Shown: piece by piece, positions 18,176 to 26,513 of the stretch | How the letters are laid out: each line of letters begins with the position of its first letter | Position numbering within the stretch: position 1 is the first letter of the stretch | Translations under genes and position numbers: made by a program | DNA from: Lysobacter_L cavernae | GTDB taxonomy: Bacteria; Pseudomonadota; Gammaproteobacteria; Xanthomonadales; Xanthomonadaceae | DNA length: 64,000 nt | NCBI RefSeq assembly: GCF_042648505.1 | Contig: NZ_JBHRXK010000007.1 | Location: 92,657 to 156,656 of the forward strand | Direction: 5' to 3' | The notes under the pieces: generated by a model | Seen by the model: only the letters and a program-made list of their open reading frames with translations | What the model was told of the DNA's origin: nothing | The model's database searches: none

Positions 18176-18209
18176 CGAAATGAGGTGCAGGAAGCGCCTC
18201 GTATTCGCC
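18176..18209 (+). promoter_or_regulatory. Leader motif shared with the rpsL operon, copy B
   Basis: CGAAATGAGGTGCAGGAAGC plus CGCCTCGTATTCG matches copy A at 13347 in 30 of 34 positions and folds as GAGGTGC-AGGAA-GCGCCTC. A preceding inverted repeat (CTGCGG...CCGCAG) and the following TCGCA...TCCGGGCC are also paralleled in copy A. Here the motif lies about 40 bases after the likely transcription start. Confidence 0.65.
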
Positions 18210-18248
18210 AGACAGGGACATGTCGCACGGCAGCGCTCCGTACGTTCC

Positions 18249-18300
18249 GGGCCCCGAACTTAATAAGTTCACGGCTTCCAAGGAACGCTAGACGGGGCCC
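18249..18300 (+). promoter_or_regulatory. Long stem in the rpsJ leader
   Basis: GGGCCCCG (18249-18256) pairs perfectly with CGGGGCCC (18293-18300). It encloses a small hairpin GAACTT-AAT-AAGTTC. This precedes the attenuator at 18322 and may be the equivalent of the upstream hairpins in the E. coli S10 leader. Confidence 0.55.
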
Positions 18301-18321
18301 TTCGTGCGTTCTACTCCGTCT

Positions 18322-18363
18322 GGGCGGGCCGGGTGACCGGTCTGCCTTGTTTTTTCTAGGCAG
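18322..18363 (+). promoter_or_regulatory. Attenuator with competing antiterminator in the rpsJ leader
   Basis: GGGCGGGCCGG and CCGGTCTGCCT form an 11-bp stem (three G-T wobbles) around a GTGA tetraloop, followed by TGTTTTTT: an intrinsic terminator 112 bases before the rpsJ start. Its 3' arm segment CTGCCT (18342-18347) can instead pair with AGGCAG (18358-18363), a 6-bp alternative hairpin that would disrupt the terminator. In E. coli, L4 controls the S10 operon by attenuation; L4 as the ligand here is inferred. Confidence 0.65.
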
Positions 18364-18466
18364 GGAGGCTCCGGGGCGAGGGTGTAGCCCGGGAGTATTG
18401 GCATTTTCAAGGGGTTCGGCACACCCAGAGGCCGGCCCGTCGCTCTTTTAACCAAGGAATTCCGTC

Positions 18467-18778
<312 letters not shown>

Positions 18779-18788
18779 GGCCACCACA

Positions 18789-19442
18789 ATGACTGCGAAG
18801 AAATATTCGCTGGGCATCGTCGGTCGCAAGGCCGGCATGAGCCGCTTCTTCACTGAAGATGGCAAGTCGGTGCCGGTGACGCTGATCGAGGCGACTCCGA
18901 ACCGCATTACCCAGATCAAGACCCCCGACACCGACGGCTACAGCGCCGTGCAGGTCACGGTGGGCGTGCGCCGCGCGGCGCTCGTCAACAAGCCGGAAGC
19001 CGGTCACCTCGCCAAGGCGAAGGTCGAAGCCGGTCGCGGCCTGTGGGAGTTGCGCGTGGAAGCCGACAAGATCGGCGATTTCGAAGTCGGCGGTGAGATC
19101 AAGGCCGACATCTTCGAGGTTGGCCAGATCGTCGACGTCCAGGGCATCACCAAGGGCAAGGGCTTCCAGGGCACGATCAAGCGCTGGAACTTCAAGATGG
19201 GCGACGCGACGCACGGTAACTCGTTGTCGCACCGTTCGCCGGGCTCCATCGGCCAGCGCCAGACGCCGGGCCGCGTGTTTCCGGGCAAGAAGATGTCCGG
19301 TCACATGGGTGCGGTGCAGCAGAGCACGCAGCGCTTGGAAGTGGTCAAGGTCGACGCAGAGCGTGGCCTGATCGCGATCAAGGGCGCAGTGCCGGGTGCT
19401 CCGGGCGGCGACGTGATCGTACGTCCGTCGAGCAAGGTTTAA
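18789..19442 (+). CDS. rplC: 50S ribosomal protein L3
   Basis: L3 is an early assembly protein whose long loop reaches the peptidyl transferase centre. The 217-residue product carries the family block GFQGTIKRWNFKMGDATHGN and GSIGQRQTPGRVFPGKKMSGHMG, which includes the Gln that PrmB methylates in E. coli. It lies 10 bases after rpsJ. Confidence 0.98.
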   Translation: MTAKKYSLGIVGRKAGMSRFFTEDGKSVPVTLIEATPNRITQIKTPDTDGYSAVQVTVGVRRAALVNKPEAGHLAKAKVEAGRGLWELRVEADKIGDFEVGGEIKADIFEVGQIVDVQGITKGKGFQGTIKRWNFKMGDATHGNSLSHRSPGSIGQRQTPGRVFPGKKMSGHMGAVQQSTQRLEVVKVDAERGLIAIKGAVPGAPGGDVIVRPSSKV

Positions 19443-19454
19443 GGAGAGATGACG

Positions 19455-20060
19455 ATGGAACTCGCCATCACCAATAGCAGCAAGACGCTGTCGGTTTCCG
19501 ACGCGATCTTCGGCCGCGAATTCAGCGAAGACCTGGTCCACCAGGTGGTCGTTGCATACCGCAACGCGGGTCGTGCCGGTACCAAGGCGCAGAAGACGCG
19601 TTCGGAAGTCAACGGTACAACCAAGAAGTCGAAGAAGCAGAAGGGCGGCGGTGCGCGTCATGGCGCGCTGACGGCTCCGATCTTCGTCGGCGGCGGCGTG
19701 ACCTTCGCGGCCAAGCCGCGCAGCTTCGCGCAGAAGGTCAACCGCAAGATGTACCGCGCCGCGATCGCCGCGATCCTGTCCGAGCTGAACCGCCAGGGCC
19801 GCATCATGGTCGTGGAGTCGTTCGACATCGACGCGCCGAAGACCTCGGGCCTTGTGTCCAAGCTCAAGAGCCTGGAAGTCGGCCGTCGTCCGCTGATCGT
19901 CACTGAAGATGCCACCGAGAACCTGTACCTCTCGGCGCGCAACCTTCCGTACGTTGAAGTCCGTGACGTGCAGGGCCTGGATCCGGTCGCGCTGGTTGGC
20001 GCCGATTCGGTCGTGGTCACCGCCGATGCGGTCAAGAAGATCGAGGAGTGGCTGGCATGA
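19455..20060 (+). CDS. rplD: 50S ribosomal protein L4
   Basis: L4 lines the peptide exit tunnel and in E. coli represses the S10 operon through the rpsJ leader. The product is 201 residues, as in E. coli. The start at 19455 is chosen over the ATG at 19449 because AAGGAG (19442-19446) is then 8 bases away instead of 2. The tunnel loop KQKGGGARHGALTAPIFVGGG is present. The stop overlaps the rplW start (ATGA). Confidence 0.97.
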   Translation: MELAITNSSKTLSVSDAIFGREFSEDLVHQVVVAYRNAGRAGTKAQKTRSEVNGTTKKSKKQKGGGARHGALTAPIFVGGGVTFAAKPRSFAQKVNRKMYRAAIAAILSELNRQGRIMVVESFDIDAPKTSGLVSKLKSLEVGRRPLIVTEDATENLYLSARNLPYVEVRDVQGLDPVALVGADSVVVTADAVKKIEEWLA

Positions 20061-20353
20061 ACGACGCCAAGCTCTACAGCATCATCCGCGCGCCGCGCGT
20101 GTCCGAAAAGACCGCTCGTCTGCAGGAAGTTTCCAACCAATACGTCTTCGAAGTCGCGACGGACGCTACCAAGGCCGACATCAAAGTCGCCGTGGAAAAG
20201 CTGTTCGACGTCAAGGTCGAGGCGGTGAATGTGGTCAACGTGAAGGGCAAGAACAAGGCCTTCAAGTTCCGCATGGGCCGTCGCGCCGACTGGCGCAAGG
20301 CGTACGTGAAGCTGGCCGCTGGCCAGTCGATCGACGTGATGGCCAAGGCCTGA
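20057..20353 (+). CDS. rplW: 50S ribosomal protein L23
   Basis: L23 sits at the exit-tunnel rim and docks trigger factor and SRP. The 98-residue product starts MNDAKLYSIIRAPRVSEK at 20057, with GAGGAG 8 bases upstream inside rplD and a 4-base ATGA overlap. An upstream GTG at 20048 is less likely. Confidence 0.96.
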   Translation: MNDAKLYSIIRAPRVSEKTARLQEVSNQYVFEVATDATKADIKVAVEKLFDVKVEAVNVVNVKGKNKAFKFRMGRRADWRKAYVKLAAGQSIDVMAKA

Positions 20354-20363
20354 GGAAAGACCC

Positions 20364-21191
20364 ATGGCATTGATGACTTTCAAGCCCACCTCCCCCGGCC
20401 GCCGTTCGGCCGTCCGCGTGGTGACCCCGGGCCTGCACAAGGGCGCGCCGCACGCGGCGTTGGTCGAGAAGCAGGGCAAGTCCGGTGGCCGTAACCACCA
20501 CGGCCGCATCACCACCCGTCACATCGGTGGTGGTCACAAGCAGCATTACCGCATCATCGACTTCAAGCGTGACAAGGTCGGCATTCCGGCGCGCGTCGAG
20601 CGCATCGAGTACGATCCCAACCGCACCGCGCACATCGCGCTGCTGTGCTACGTCGACGGTGAGCGTCGTTACATCATCGCGCCGAAGGGCCTGAAGGATG
20701 GCGACCAGGTGATCGCCGGCCGTGACGCCCCGATCCGCGTCGGCAATGCGCTGCCGCTGAGCAACATCCCGGTCGGTTCGACGGTGCATTGCGTCGAGAT
20801 GAAGCCGGGCAAGGGCGCCCAGATCGCCCGTGCCGCCGGTGCCAGCGTGTACCTGGTTGCGCGCGAGCAGGGCTACGCCACGCTGCGTCTTCGCTCCGGC
20901 GAGATGCGCAAGGTGCCGGTCGACTGCTCGGCCACCATCGGCGAAGTCGGCAACGACGAGCACAGCCTCGAGAAGCTCGGCAAGGCCGGTGCCAAGCGCT
21001 GGCGCGGCATCAAGCCGACCGTCCGCGGTGCGGCCATGAACCCGGTCGATCACCCGCACGGCGGTGGTGAGGCCAAGGCTGGCCAGGGCAACCCGCATCC
21101 GGTCACGCCGTGGGGCGTGCCGACCAAGGGTTACAAGACGCGTAAGAACAAGCGTACGCAGCAGTTCATCGTTCGCGATCGCAGGAGCTAA
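20364..21191 (+). CDS. rplB: 50S ribosomal protein L2
   Basis: L2 is one of the most conserved ribosomal proteins, needed for subunit joining and peptidyl transfer. The 275-residue product contains the C-terminal GAAMNPVDHPHGGGEAK with the conserved histidine that L2 needs for activity. The end KNKRTQQFIVRDRRS is normal. Confidence 0.98.
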   Translation: MALMTFKPTSPGRRSAVRVVTPGLHKGAPHAALVEKQGKSGGRNHHGRITTRHIGGGHKQHYRIIDFKRDKVGIPARVERIEYDPNRTAHIALLCYVDGERRYIIAPKGLKDGDQVIAGRDAPIRVGNALPLSNIPVGSTVHCVEMKPGKGAQIARAAGASVYLVAREQGYATLRLRSGEMRKVPVDCSATIGEVGNDEHSLEKLGKAGAKRWRGIKPTVRGAAMNPVDHPHGGGEAKAGQGNPHPVTPWGVPTKGYKTRKNKRTQQFIVRDRRS

Positions 21192-21197
21192 TCGGCC

Positions 21198-21467
21198 ATG
21201 GCACGTTCACTGAAAAAGGGTCCGTTCGTCGACCACCACCTGATGAAGAAGGTGGAGACCGCGGGCAACAACAAGAGGCCGATCAAGACCTGGTCGCGTC
21301 GTTCGATGGTGCTGCCGGAGATGGTGGGTTTCACCATCGCCATCCACAACGGCAAGAACCACATCCCGGTGCTGGTCAACGAGAACATGGTTGGCCACAA
21401 GCTTGGCGAGTTCGCCCTGACCCGTACCTTCAAGGGTCACGGCGGCGACAAGAAGTCGGGCAAGTAA
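21198..21467 (+). CDS. rpsS: 30S ribosomal protein S19
   Basis: S19 forms a head complex with S13 and contacts the intersubunit bridges. The 89-residue product starts MARSLKKGPFVDHHLMKKVE and includes IPVLVNENMVGHKLGEFALTRTF, both diagnostic. Spacing to rplB is 6 bases. Confidence 0.98.
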   Translation: MARSLKKGPFVDHHLMKKVETAGNNKRPIKTWSRRSMVLPEMVGFTIAIHNGKNHIPVLVNENMVGHKLGEFALTRTFKGHGGDKKSGK

Positions 21468-21477
21468 GGAGATGACC

Positions 21478-21813
21478 ATGGAAGCGAAAGCCATCCTGCG
21501 CACCGCGCGCATCTCCCCGCAGAAGGCCCGCCTGGTCGCCGACCAGGTGCGCGGTCTGTCCGCCGAACGCGCCGTCAACCTGCTCAAGTTCTCGGACAAG
21601 AAGGCAGCTGCACTGATCCGCAAGGTCGTGGAGTCCGCCATCGCAAACGCCGAGAACAATCAGGGCGCCGACGTTGACGAGCTGCGCGTCAAGACCATCA
21701 TGGTGGACGAAGGTCCCGCACTGAAGCGCTTCATGGCTCGTGCGAAAGGCCGCGGCACCCGCATCCTCAAGCGCACCAGCCACATCACTGTGGTTGTGGG
21801 CGCGGGCAAGTAA
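21478..21813 (+). CDS. rplV: 50S ribosomal protein L22
   Basis: L22 lines the exit tunnel near the macrolide site. The product has 111 residues from the ATG at 21478. The ATG at 21472 directly abuts the AAGGAG site and is unlikely to be used. The tunnel hairpin tip reads AKGRGTRILKRTSH, with no macrolide-resistance deletion. Confidence 0.97.
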   Translation: MEAKAILRTARISPQKARLVADQVRGLSAERAVNLLKFSDKKAAALIRKVVESAIANAENNQGADVDELRVKTIMVDEGPALKRFMARAKGRGTRILKRTSHITVVVGAGK

Positions 21814-21827
21814 GGCGGAGTCAGACA

Positions 21828-22571
21828 ATGGGTCATAAAGTTCATCCGACCGGCATCCGCCTGGGCATTGCCAAGGACTGGAATTCCAAGTGGTTTGCCA
21901 ACAAGAAGCAGTACGCCGAATTCCTGGCGGCTGACCTCAAGGTCCGCGACATGCTTCGCAAGAAGCTGGCGCAGGCCGGTATCTCGAAGATCTTCATCGA
22001 GCGCCCGGCCAACAACGCCCGCGTCACGATTCACACCGCCCGTCCGGGCGTGGTGATCGGCAAGCGCGGCGAGGACATCGAGAAGCTGCGTAAGGAAGTC
22101 AGCCAGATGATGGGCGTCCCGGCGCACATCAACGTGACCGAGGTCCGCAAGCCGGAGCTCGATGCGCAGCTGGTGGCCGAGTCGATCGCTCAGCAGCTTG
22201 AGCGTCGCATCATGTTCCGCCGTGCAATGAAGCGTGCGGTCGGCAACGCGATGCGCTTGGGTGCCCTGGGCATCAAGGTCAACGTCGCCGGTCGTCTCAA
22301 CGGCGCCGAGATCGCGCGTTCGGAGTGGTACCGCGAAGGTCGCGTGCCGCTGCACACGCTGCGTGCCGACATCGACTACGGCTTCGCTGAAGCCAAGACG
22401 ACCTACGGCATCATCGGCATCAAGGTATGGGTCTACAAGGGCGAGGTCTTCGACTTCTCCCAGGTTGGCCAGGAAAAGCAGGACGACACGCCGCGTAGCG
22501 ATCGCGGTGACCGTGGTGACCGCGGTGATCGCAGCGACCGTCCGGGCCGTGGCGCCCGCGAGCAGAGGTAA
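21828..22571 (+). CDS. rpsC: 30S ribosomal protein S3 with Arg/Asp/Gly-rich tail
   Basis: S3 lines the mRNA entry channel and helps unwind mRNA. The 247-residue product is about 14 longer than E. coli S3 (233). The KH domain GVVIGKRGEDIEKLR is intact. From about residue 220 the tail is disordered and repetitive (SDRGDRGDRGDRSDRPGRG), encoded by tandem 9-base units near 22497-22560. The tail may contact RNA; its role is not known. Confidence 0.97.
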   Translation: MGHKVHPTGIRLGIAKDWNSKWFANKKQYAEFLAADLKVRDMLRKKLAQAGISKIFIERPANNARVTIHTARPGVVIGKRGEDIEKLRKEVSQMMGVPAHINVTEVRKPELDAQLVAESIAQQLERRIMFRRAMKRAVGNAMRLGALGIKVNVAGRLNGAEIARSEWYREGRVPLHTLRADIDYGFAEAKTTYGIIGIKVWVYKGEVFDFSQVGQEKQDDTPRSDRGDRGDRGDRSDRPGRGAREQR

Positions 22572-22577
22572 TCGACC

Positions 22578-22991
22578 ATGTTGCAACCCAAGCGAACCAA
22601 GTACCGCAAGGTACACAAGGGCCGCAATGAAGGCCTGAGCTGGAACGGCAATGCCGTCAGCTTCGGCGAATACGGCCTTAAGGCGACGGCGCACGGTCAG
22701 CTGACCGCGCGCCAGATCGAGGCAGCACGTCGTTCCATCAGCCGTTACGTCAAACGTGGCGGCAAGATGTGGATCCGCGTGTTCCCCGACAAGCCGATCA
22801 CCAAGAAGCCGATCGAAGTCCGAATGGGCTCCGGTAAGGGCAACGTCGAGTACTGGGTCGCCCAGATCCAGCCCGGTCGCATGATTTACGAGATCGAAGG
22901 CGTGGCAGAGGACGTGGCGCGTGAAGCGTTCCGCCTGGCCGCCGCCAAGCTCTCGGTGACCACCACTTTCGTTACCCGGACGGTGCGCTAA
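22578..22991 (+). CDS. rplP: 50S ribosomal protein L16
   Basis: L16 positions tRNA in the A and P sites. The 137-residue product starts MLQPKRTKYRKVHKGRNEG and has the core RGGKMWIRVFPDKPITKKP. Its stop codon shares one base with the rpmC start (TAATG), so translation is coupled. Confidence 0.98.
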   Translation: MLQPKRTKYRKVHKGRNEGLSWNGNAVSFGEYGLKATAHGQLTARQIEAARRSISRYVKRGGKMWIRVFPDKPITKKPIEVRMGSGKGNVEYWVAQIQPGRMIYEIEGVAEDVAREAFRLAAAKLSVTTTFVTRTVR

Positions 22992-23191
22992 TGGAACTCA
23001 AGCAGCTGCGCGAAAAGTCGGCTAACGAGCTGAAGGCCCACCTGGTCGAACTGCACAAGGAGAGCTTCGCTCTGCGCATGCAGAAGGCCACCGGCCAGCT
23101 CGCCAAGACCCATGAGGCTCGCCGCGTCAAGCGCGAGATCGCTCGTGTCAACACTCTGCTGAGCCAGCAAGCTGCTGGCCCGCAGAAGTAA
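22991..23191 (+). CDS. rpmC: 50S ribosomal protein L29
   Basis: L29 is a small protein beside L23 at the tunnel exit. The 66 residues show the two-helix pattern ELKQLREKSANELKAHLVEL and the conserved KKHEARRVKREIAR-like second helix (KTHEARRVKREIARVNTLL). It overlaps rplP by one base. Confidence 0.97.
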   Translation: MELKQLREKSANELKAHLVELHKESFALRMQKATGQLAKTHEARRVKREIARVNTLLSQQAAGPQK

Positions 23192-23200
23192 GGATCCGCC

Positions 23201-23470
23201 ATGACCGACAACAATACAGAGAAGGCGCTGCGCACGGTTGAAGGCCGGGTCGTCAGCAACAAGATGGACAAGACCGTCACCGTGCTCGTCGAGCGCCAGG
23301 TCAAGCACGCGCTGTACGGCAAGTACATCCGCCGCTCGACCAAGCTCCACGCCCACGATGCCGACAACGCCTGCAAGGAAGGCGATGTCGTGCGCGTGAA
23401 GGAGATTGCCCCGATGTCCAAGACCAAGAACTGGAGCGTGGTTGAGATCGTCAGCCGCGTGGCCGAATAA
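23201..23470 (+). CDS. rpsQ: 30S ribosomal protein S17
   Basis: S17 is a primary 16S rRNA binder of the 30S body. The 89-residue OB-fold protein has the signature GRVVSNKMDKTVTVLVERQV and RSTKLHAHD. It is the last gene of the classical S10 operon; rplN follows after only 14 bases, so transcription may run into the spc genes. Confidence 0.97.
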   Translation: MTDNNTEKALRTVEGRVVSNKMDKTVTVLVERQVKHALYGKYIRRSTKLHAHDADNACKEGDVVRVKEIAPMSKTKNWSVVEIVSRVAE

Positions 23471-23484
23471 GAGGAGGCTGAACC

Positions 23485-23853
23485 ATGATCCAGATGCAAA
23501 GCTACCTCGACGTGGCCGACAATTCCGGTGCCAAGGAAGTGATGTGCATTAAGGTGCTCGGCGGCTCCAAACGCCGTTACGCCGGCATCGGCGACATCAT
23601 CAAGGTCACCGTGAAGGACGCGATCCCGCGTGGCAAGGTCAAGAAGGGCGACGTCTATGACGCCGTCGTGGTCCGCACCCGCAAGGGCGTTCGTCGCCCG
23701 GACGGCTCGCTGATCCGCTTCGACGGCAATGCCGCCGTGCTCCTGAACAACAAGCAGGAACCGATCGGTACCCGCATTTTCGGGCCTGTGACCCGCGAAC
23801 TGCGTACCGAGAAGTTCATGAAGATCGTCTCGCTCGCTCCTGAAGTGCTCTGA
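23485..23853 (+). CDS. rplN: 50S ribosomal protein L14
   Basis: L14 binds 23S rRNA at the subunit interface and contacts 16S helix 44. The 122-residue product starts MIQMQSYLDVADNSGAKEVM, a diagnostic N terminus, and has KGDVYDAVVVRTRKGVRRPDG. A GAGGAGG ribosome binding site precedes it. No promoter is obvious in the 14-base gap. Confidence 0.98.
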   Translation: MIQMQSYLDVADNSGAKEVMCIKVLGGSKRRYAGIGDIIKVTVKDAIPRGKVKKGDVYDAVVVRTRKGVRRPDGSLIRFDGNAAVLLNNKQEPIGTRIFGPVTRELRTEKFMKIVSLAPEVL

Positions 23854-23866
23854 GCGGAGGAATAAT

Positions 23867-24181
23867 ATGAACCGTATCCGCAAGGGCGATCAGGTGATCG
23901 TCACCGCCGGCAAGGACAAGGGCAAGAAGGGCGACGTGGTGCGCGTACTCGGCGAGAAAGTCGTCGTGTCGAACATCAACATCGTCAAGCGCCACACCAA
24001 GCCGAACCCGCAGGCTGGCCAGCCGGGCGGCGTGGTCGAGCGCGAAGCGCCGATCCACATTTCCAACGTGATGCTGTTCAACCCGGCCACTGGCAAGGGT
24101 GAGCGCGTTGCTTTCAAGGTGCTGGAGGATGGACGCAAACTGCGTGTGTTCCGCTCCAGCGGTGAGGCGGTTGACGCCTGA
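23867..24181 (+). CDS. rplX: 50S ribosomal protein L24
   Basis: L24 is an assembly-initiating 23S rRNA binder. The 104 residues contain the KOW motif IRKGDQVIVTAGKDKGKKGD near the N terminus and the conserved IVKRHTKPNP. A GCGGAGGAA ribosome binding site precedes the ATG. Confidence 0.97.
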   Translation: MNRIRKGDQVIVTAGKDKGKKGDVVRVLGEKVVVSNINIVKRHTKPNPQAGQPGGVVEREAPIHISNVMLFNPATGKGERVAFKVLEDGRKLRVFRSSGEAVDA

Positions 24182-24192
24182 GGAATGCTGAA

Positions 24193-24735
24193 ATGACCAC
24201 CCGGCTCGAAGAGTTCTACAAGAAAGAAGTCGTCCCGGCGCTGACCGCGAAGTTCGGTTACTCGAACCCGATGGAAGTGCCGCGTCTCGTCAAGATCACG
24301 CTCAACATGGGCGTGGGCGAGGCTGCCACCAACAAGAAGATCCTGGAAAATGCCGTCGCCGACATGACCAAGATCGCCGGCCAGAAGCCGATCGTGACCA
24401 AGTCCCGCGTGTCGGTGGCTTCGTTCAAGATCCGCGACGGTTGGCCGATCGGCTGCAAGGTGACGCTGCGTCGCGCCAAGATGTTTGAGTTCCTGGATCG
24501 CCTGGTCAACATCTCGCTGCCGCGCGTGCGTGACTTCCGCGGCGTGTCGGGTCGTTCGTTCGACGGCCGTGGCAACTACAACATGGGCGTGAAGGAACAG
24601 ATCATCTTCCCGGAAATCGACTTCGACCAGGTCGACGCCCTGCGCGGCATGGACATCGCGATCACCACGACCGCGAAGACCGATGCCGAAGCCAAGGCGC
24701 TGCTCGAAGCGTTCCGCTTCCCGTTCCGTAACTGA
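24193..24735 (+). CDS. rplE: 50S ribosomal protein L5
   Basis: L5 binds 5S rRNA and P-site tRNA and forms a bridge to S13. The product has 180 residues, 1 more than in E. coli. Signatures are RLVKITLNMGVGEA and the C-terminal GMDIAITTTAKTDAEAKALL. In E. coli the S8 translational repressor binds at the start of this cistron; no such site was recognised here. Confidence 0.98.
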   Translation: MTTRLEEFYKKEVVPALTAKFGYSNPMEVPRLVKITLNMGVGEAATNKKILENAVADMTKIAGQKPIVTKSRVSVASFKIRDGWPIGCKVTLRRAKMFEFLDRLVNISLPRVRDFRGVSGRSFDGRGNYNMGVKEQIIFPEIDFDQVDALRGMDIAITTTAKTDAEAKALLEAFRFPFRN

Positions 24736-24752
24736 GTCTCGAGGACTGAACA

Positions 24753-25058
24753 ATGGCTAAGACCTCCATGGTCAACCGCGAGATCAAGCGGGCCAAGCTG
24801 GCGAAGAAGCATGCCGGCAAGCGCGAGGAGCTGAAGAAGATCGTCTCCAGCCTCACCGCGTCGTACGAAGACAAGCTGGATGCCGTGGTCAAGCTGCAGA
24901 AGCTGCCGCGCGACTCCTCGCCGAGCCGCCAGCGCAACCGCTGCGAGCTGTCGGGCCGTCCGCGTGGCGTGTACCGCAAGTTTGGCCTGGGCCGCAACAT
25001 GCTGCGCAAGGCCACGATGAACGGTGACGTTCCCGGTCTGCGCAAGGCCAGCTGGTAA
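24753..25058 (+). CDS. rpsN: 30S ribosomal protein S14 (zinc-independent form)
   Basis: S14 belongs to the 30S head. The 101-residue length and the single Cys (RNRCELSGRPRG) identify the long C-minus form, which needs no zinc. The following 127-base gap, unusual inside the spc operon, holds a perfect 16-bp hairpin. Confidence 0.97.
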   Translation: MAKTSMVNREIKRAKLAKKHAGKREELKKIVSSLTASYEDKLDAVVKLQKLPRDSSPSRQRNRCELSGRPRGVYRKFGLGRNMLRKATMNGDVPGLRKASW

Positions 25059-25062
25059 GCAA

Positions 25063-25097
25063 GACAGCCGGCAAGTCTGCTAGACTTGCCGGCTGTC
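25063..25097 (+). other. Perfect 16-bp hairpin between rpsN and rpsH
   Basis: GACAGCCGGCAAGTCT (25063-25078) pairs without mismatch with AGACTTGCCGGCTGTC (25082-25097) around a GCT loop. No T-run follows. A second short stem GCGACC-CC-GGTCGC lies near 25114-25127. It may be a processing or transcript-stabilising site, an attenuator, or a remnant of a mobile palindrome. Confidence 0.8.
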
Positions 25098-25185
25098 GAC
25101 GTTCCAAGCGTTGCGACCCCGGTCGCGACGTTACAACTGAATTCGCAATTCCGCGGATATCGGTGCTACTCATAGGTGACTTTTC

Positions 25186-25584
25186 ATGAGCATGACTGAT
25201 CCCATTGCCGACATGCTGGTGCGCATCAAGAATGCCGCCGCGGTTCGGAAGCAGACGGTGAAGATGCCGTCGTCCAAGATCAAGGTGGCCATCGCTGCCG
25301 TGCTGAAGGACGAGGGCTACATCCTGGATTCGCGCGTGACCGAAGTCGGTCCGGGCAAGTCCGAACTCGAAATCTCGCTGAAGTACTACGAAGGCAAGCC
25401 GGTGATCGAGCGCCTCCAGCGCTACTCCCGCTCGGGTCTGCGTCAGTACCGTGGCAAGGACGAACTGCCCAAGGTCCTCGGCGGCCTCGGCGTCGCCATC
25501 ATCTCCACCTCGAAAGGCATCATGACCGATGCGCAGGCGCGCCAGCAGGGCGTCGGCGGTGAAGTCCTGTGCTTCGTGGCCTAA
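25186..25584 (+). CDS. rpsH: 30S ribosomal protein S8
   Basis: S8 is a primary 16S rRNA-binding protein and the usual repressor of the spc operon. The product has 132 residues. The start MSMTDPIADMLVRIKNA at 25186 is supported by AGGTGA 6 bases upstream. The C-terminal signature GGLGVAIISTSKGIMTDAQAR is present. Confidence 0.97.
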   Translation: MSMTDPIADMLVRIKNAAAVRKQTVKMPSSKIKVAIAAVLKDEGYILDSRVTEVGPGKSELEISLKYYEGKPVIERLQRYSRSGLRQYRGKDELPKVLGGLGVAIISTSKGIMTDAQARQQGVGGEVLCFVA

Positions 25585-25597
25585 GGGAGGAATAACC

Positions 25598-26125
25598 ATG
25601 TCCCGAGTTGCCAAGAAGCCGGTTGCCCTGCCGAAGGGCGTCGAGCTGAACATCCAGGCCGATTCGATCAGCACCAAGGGCCCGAAGGGCACGCTGTCGA
25701 TCGCCAAGCCGGCCGCCATCGCGCTCAAGGTCGAAGACGGCCATGCCGTGTTCTCGACCGAAGACGCCGCGTTGATCCCGCTGACCGGTACCCTGCGCGC
25801 GATCCTCGCCAACATGGTGAAGGGCGTGTCCGAAGGTTTCGAGCGCAAGCTCGAGCTGGTTGGCGTCGGTTACCGTGCCGCCATGCAGGGCAAGGACCTG
25901 AACCTGTCGCTGGGTTTCTCGCACCCGGTGCTGTTCCAGGCGCCGGAAGGCATCACCATCGCCACCCCGACCCAGACCGAGATCCTGGTCCAGGGCGCGG
26001 ACAAGCAGCGCGTCGGTGAAGTCGCCGCCAAGATCCGTGGCTTCCGTCCGCCGGAGCCCTACAAGGGCAAGGGTGTGAAGTACGCCGGTGAAGTCATCAT
26101 TCGCAAGGAAGCCAAGAAGGCGTAA
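25598..26125 (+). CDS. rplF: 50S ribosomal protein L6
   Basis: L6 lies near the sarcin-ricin loop. The 175-residue product starts MSRVAKKPVALPKGVEL; a GGGAGGAA site fixes this start, and the frame remains open upstream only by overlap with rpsH. The C-terminal signature PEPYKGKGVKYAGEVIIRKE is present. Confidence 0.97.
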   Translation: MSRVAKKPVALPKGVELNIQADSISTKGPKGTLSIAKPAAIALKVEDGHAVFSTEDAALIPLTGTLRAILANMVKGVSEGFERKLELVGVGYRAAMQGKDLNLSLGFSHPVLFQAPEGITIATPTQTEILVQGADKQRVGEVAAKIRGFRPPEPYKGKGVKYAGEVIIRKEAKKA

Positions 26126-26154
26126 GCCGTCTTCAGCTTTCGAGGATAAGAACC

Positions 26155-26508
26155 ATGAACAAGAACATCGCTCGCCTGCGCCGCGCCAAGTCGACCCGTG
26201 CGCACATCCGCGAACTCGGCGTGCCGCGTCTGACGGTGCTGCGCACCGGTCAGCACCTGTACGCCCAGGTCTTCACTGCCGACGGCTCCAAGGTCCTGGC
26301 CGCCGCCTCGACCGTGCAGGCCGACGTCAAGGACGGCCTGAAGAACGGCAAGAATGCCGATGCCGCCGTCAAGGTCGGTCGCATGATCGCCGAGCGTGCC
26401 AAGGCGGCGGGCATCGAGAAGGTCGCTTTCGACCGCTCGGGCTACCGTTACCACGGTCGCATCAAGGCGCTCGCCGACGCAGCCCGCGAAGGCGGTCTGC
26501 AGTTCTAA
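26155..26508 (+). CDS. rplR: 50S ribosomal protein L18
   Basis: L18 delivers 5S rRNA to the large subunit together with L5. The 117 residues include the basic N terminus (ARLRRAKSTRAHIREL) and the C-terminal FDRSGYRYHGRIKALADAAREGGL, a family hallmark. A hairpin-containing gap of 168 bases separates it from rpsE. Confidence 0.97.
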   Translation: MNKNIARLRRAKSTRAHIRELGVPRLTVLRTGQHLYAQVFTADGSKVLAAASTVQADVKDGLKNGKNADAAVKVGRMIAERAKAAGIEKVAFDRSGYRYHGRIKALADAAREGGLQF

Positions 26509-26513
26509 GCTTG

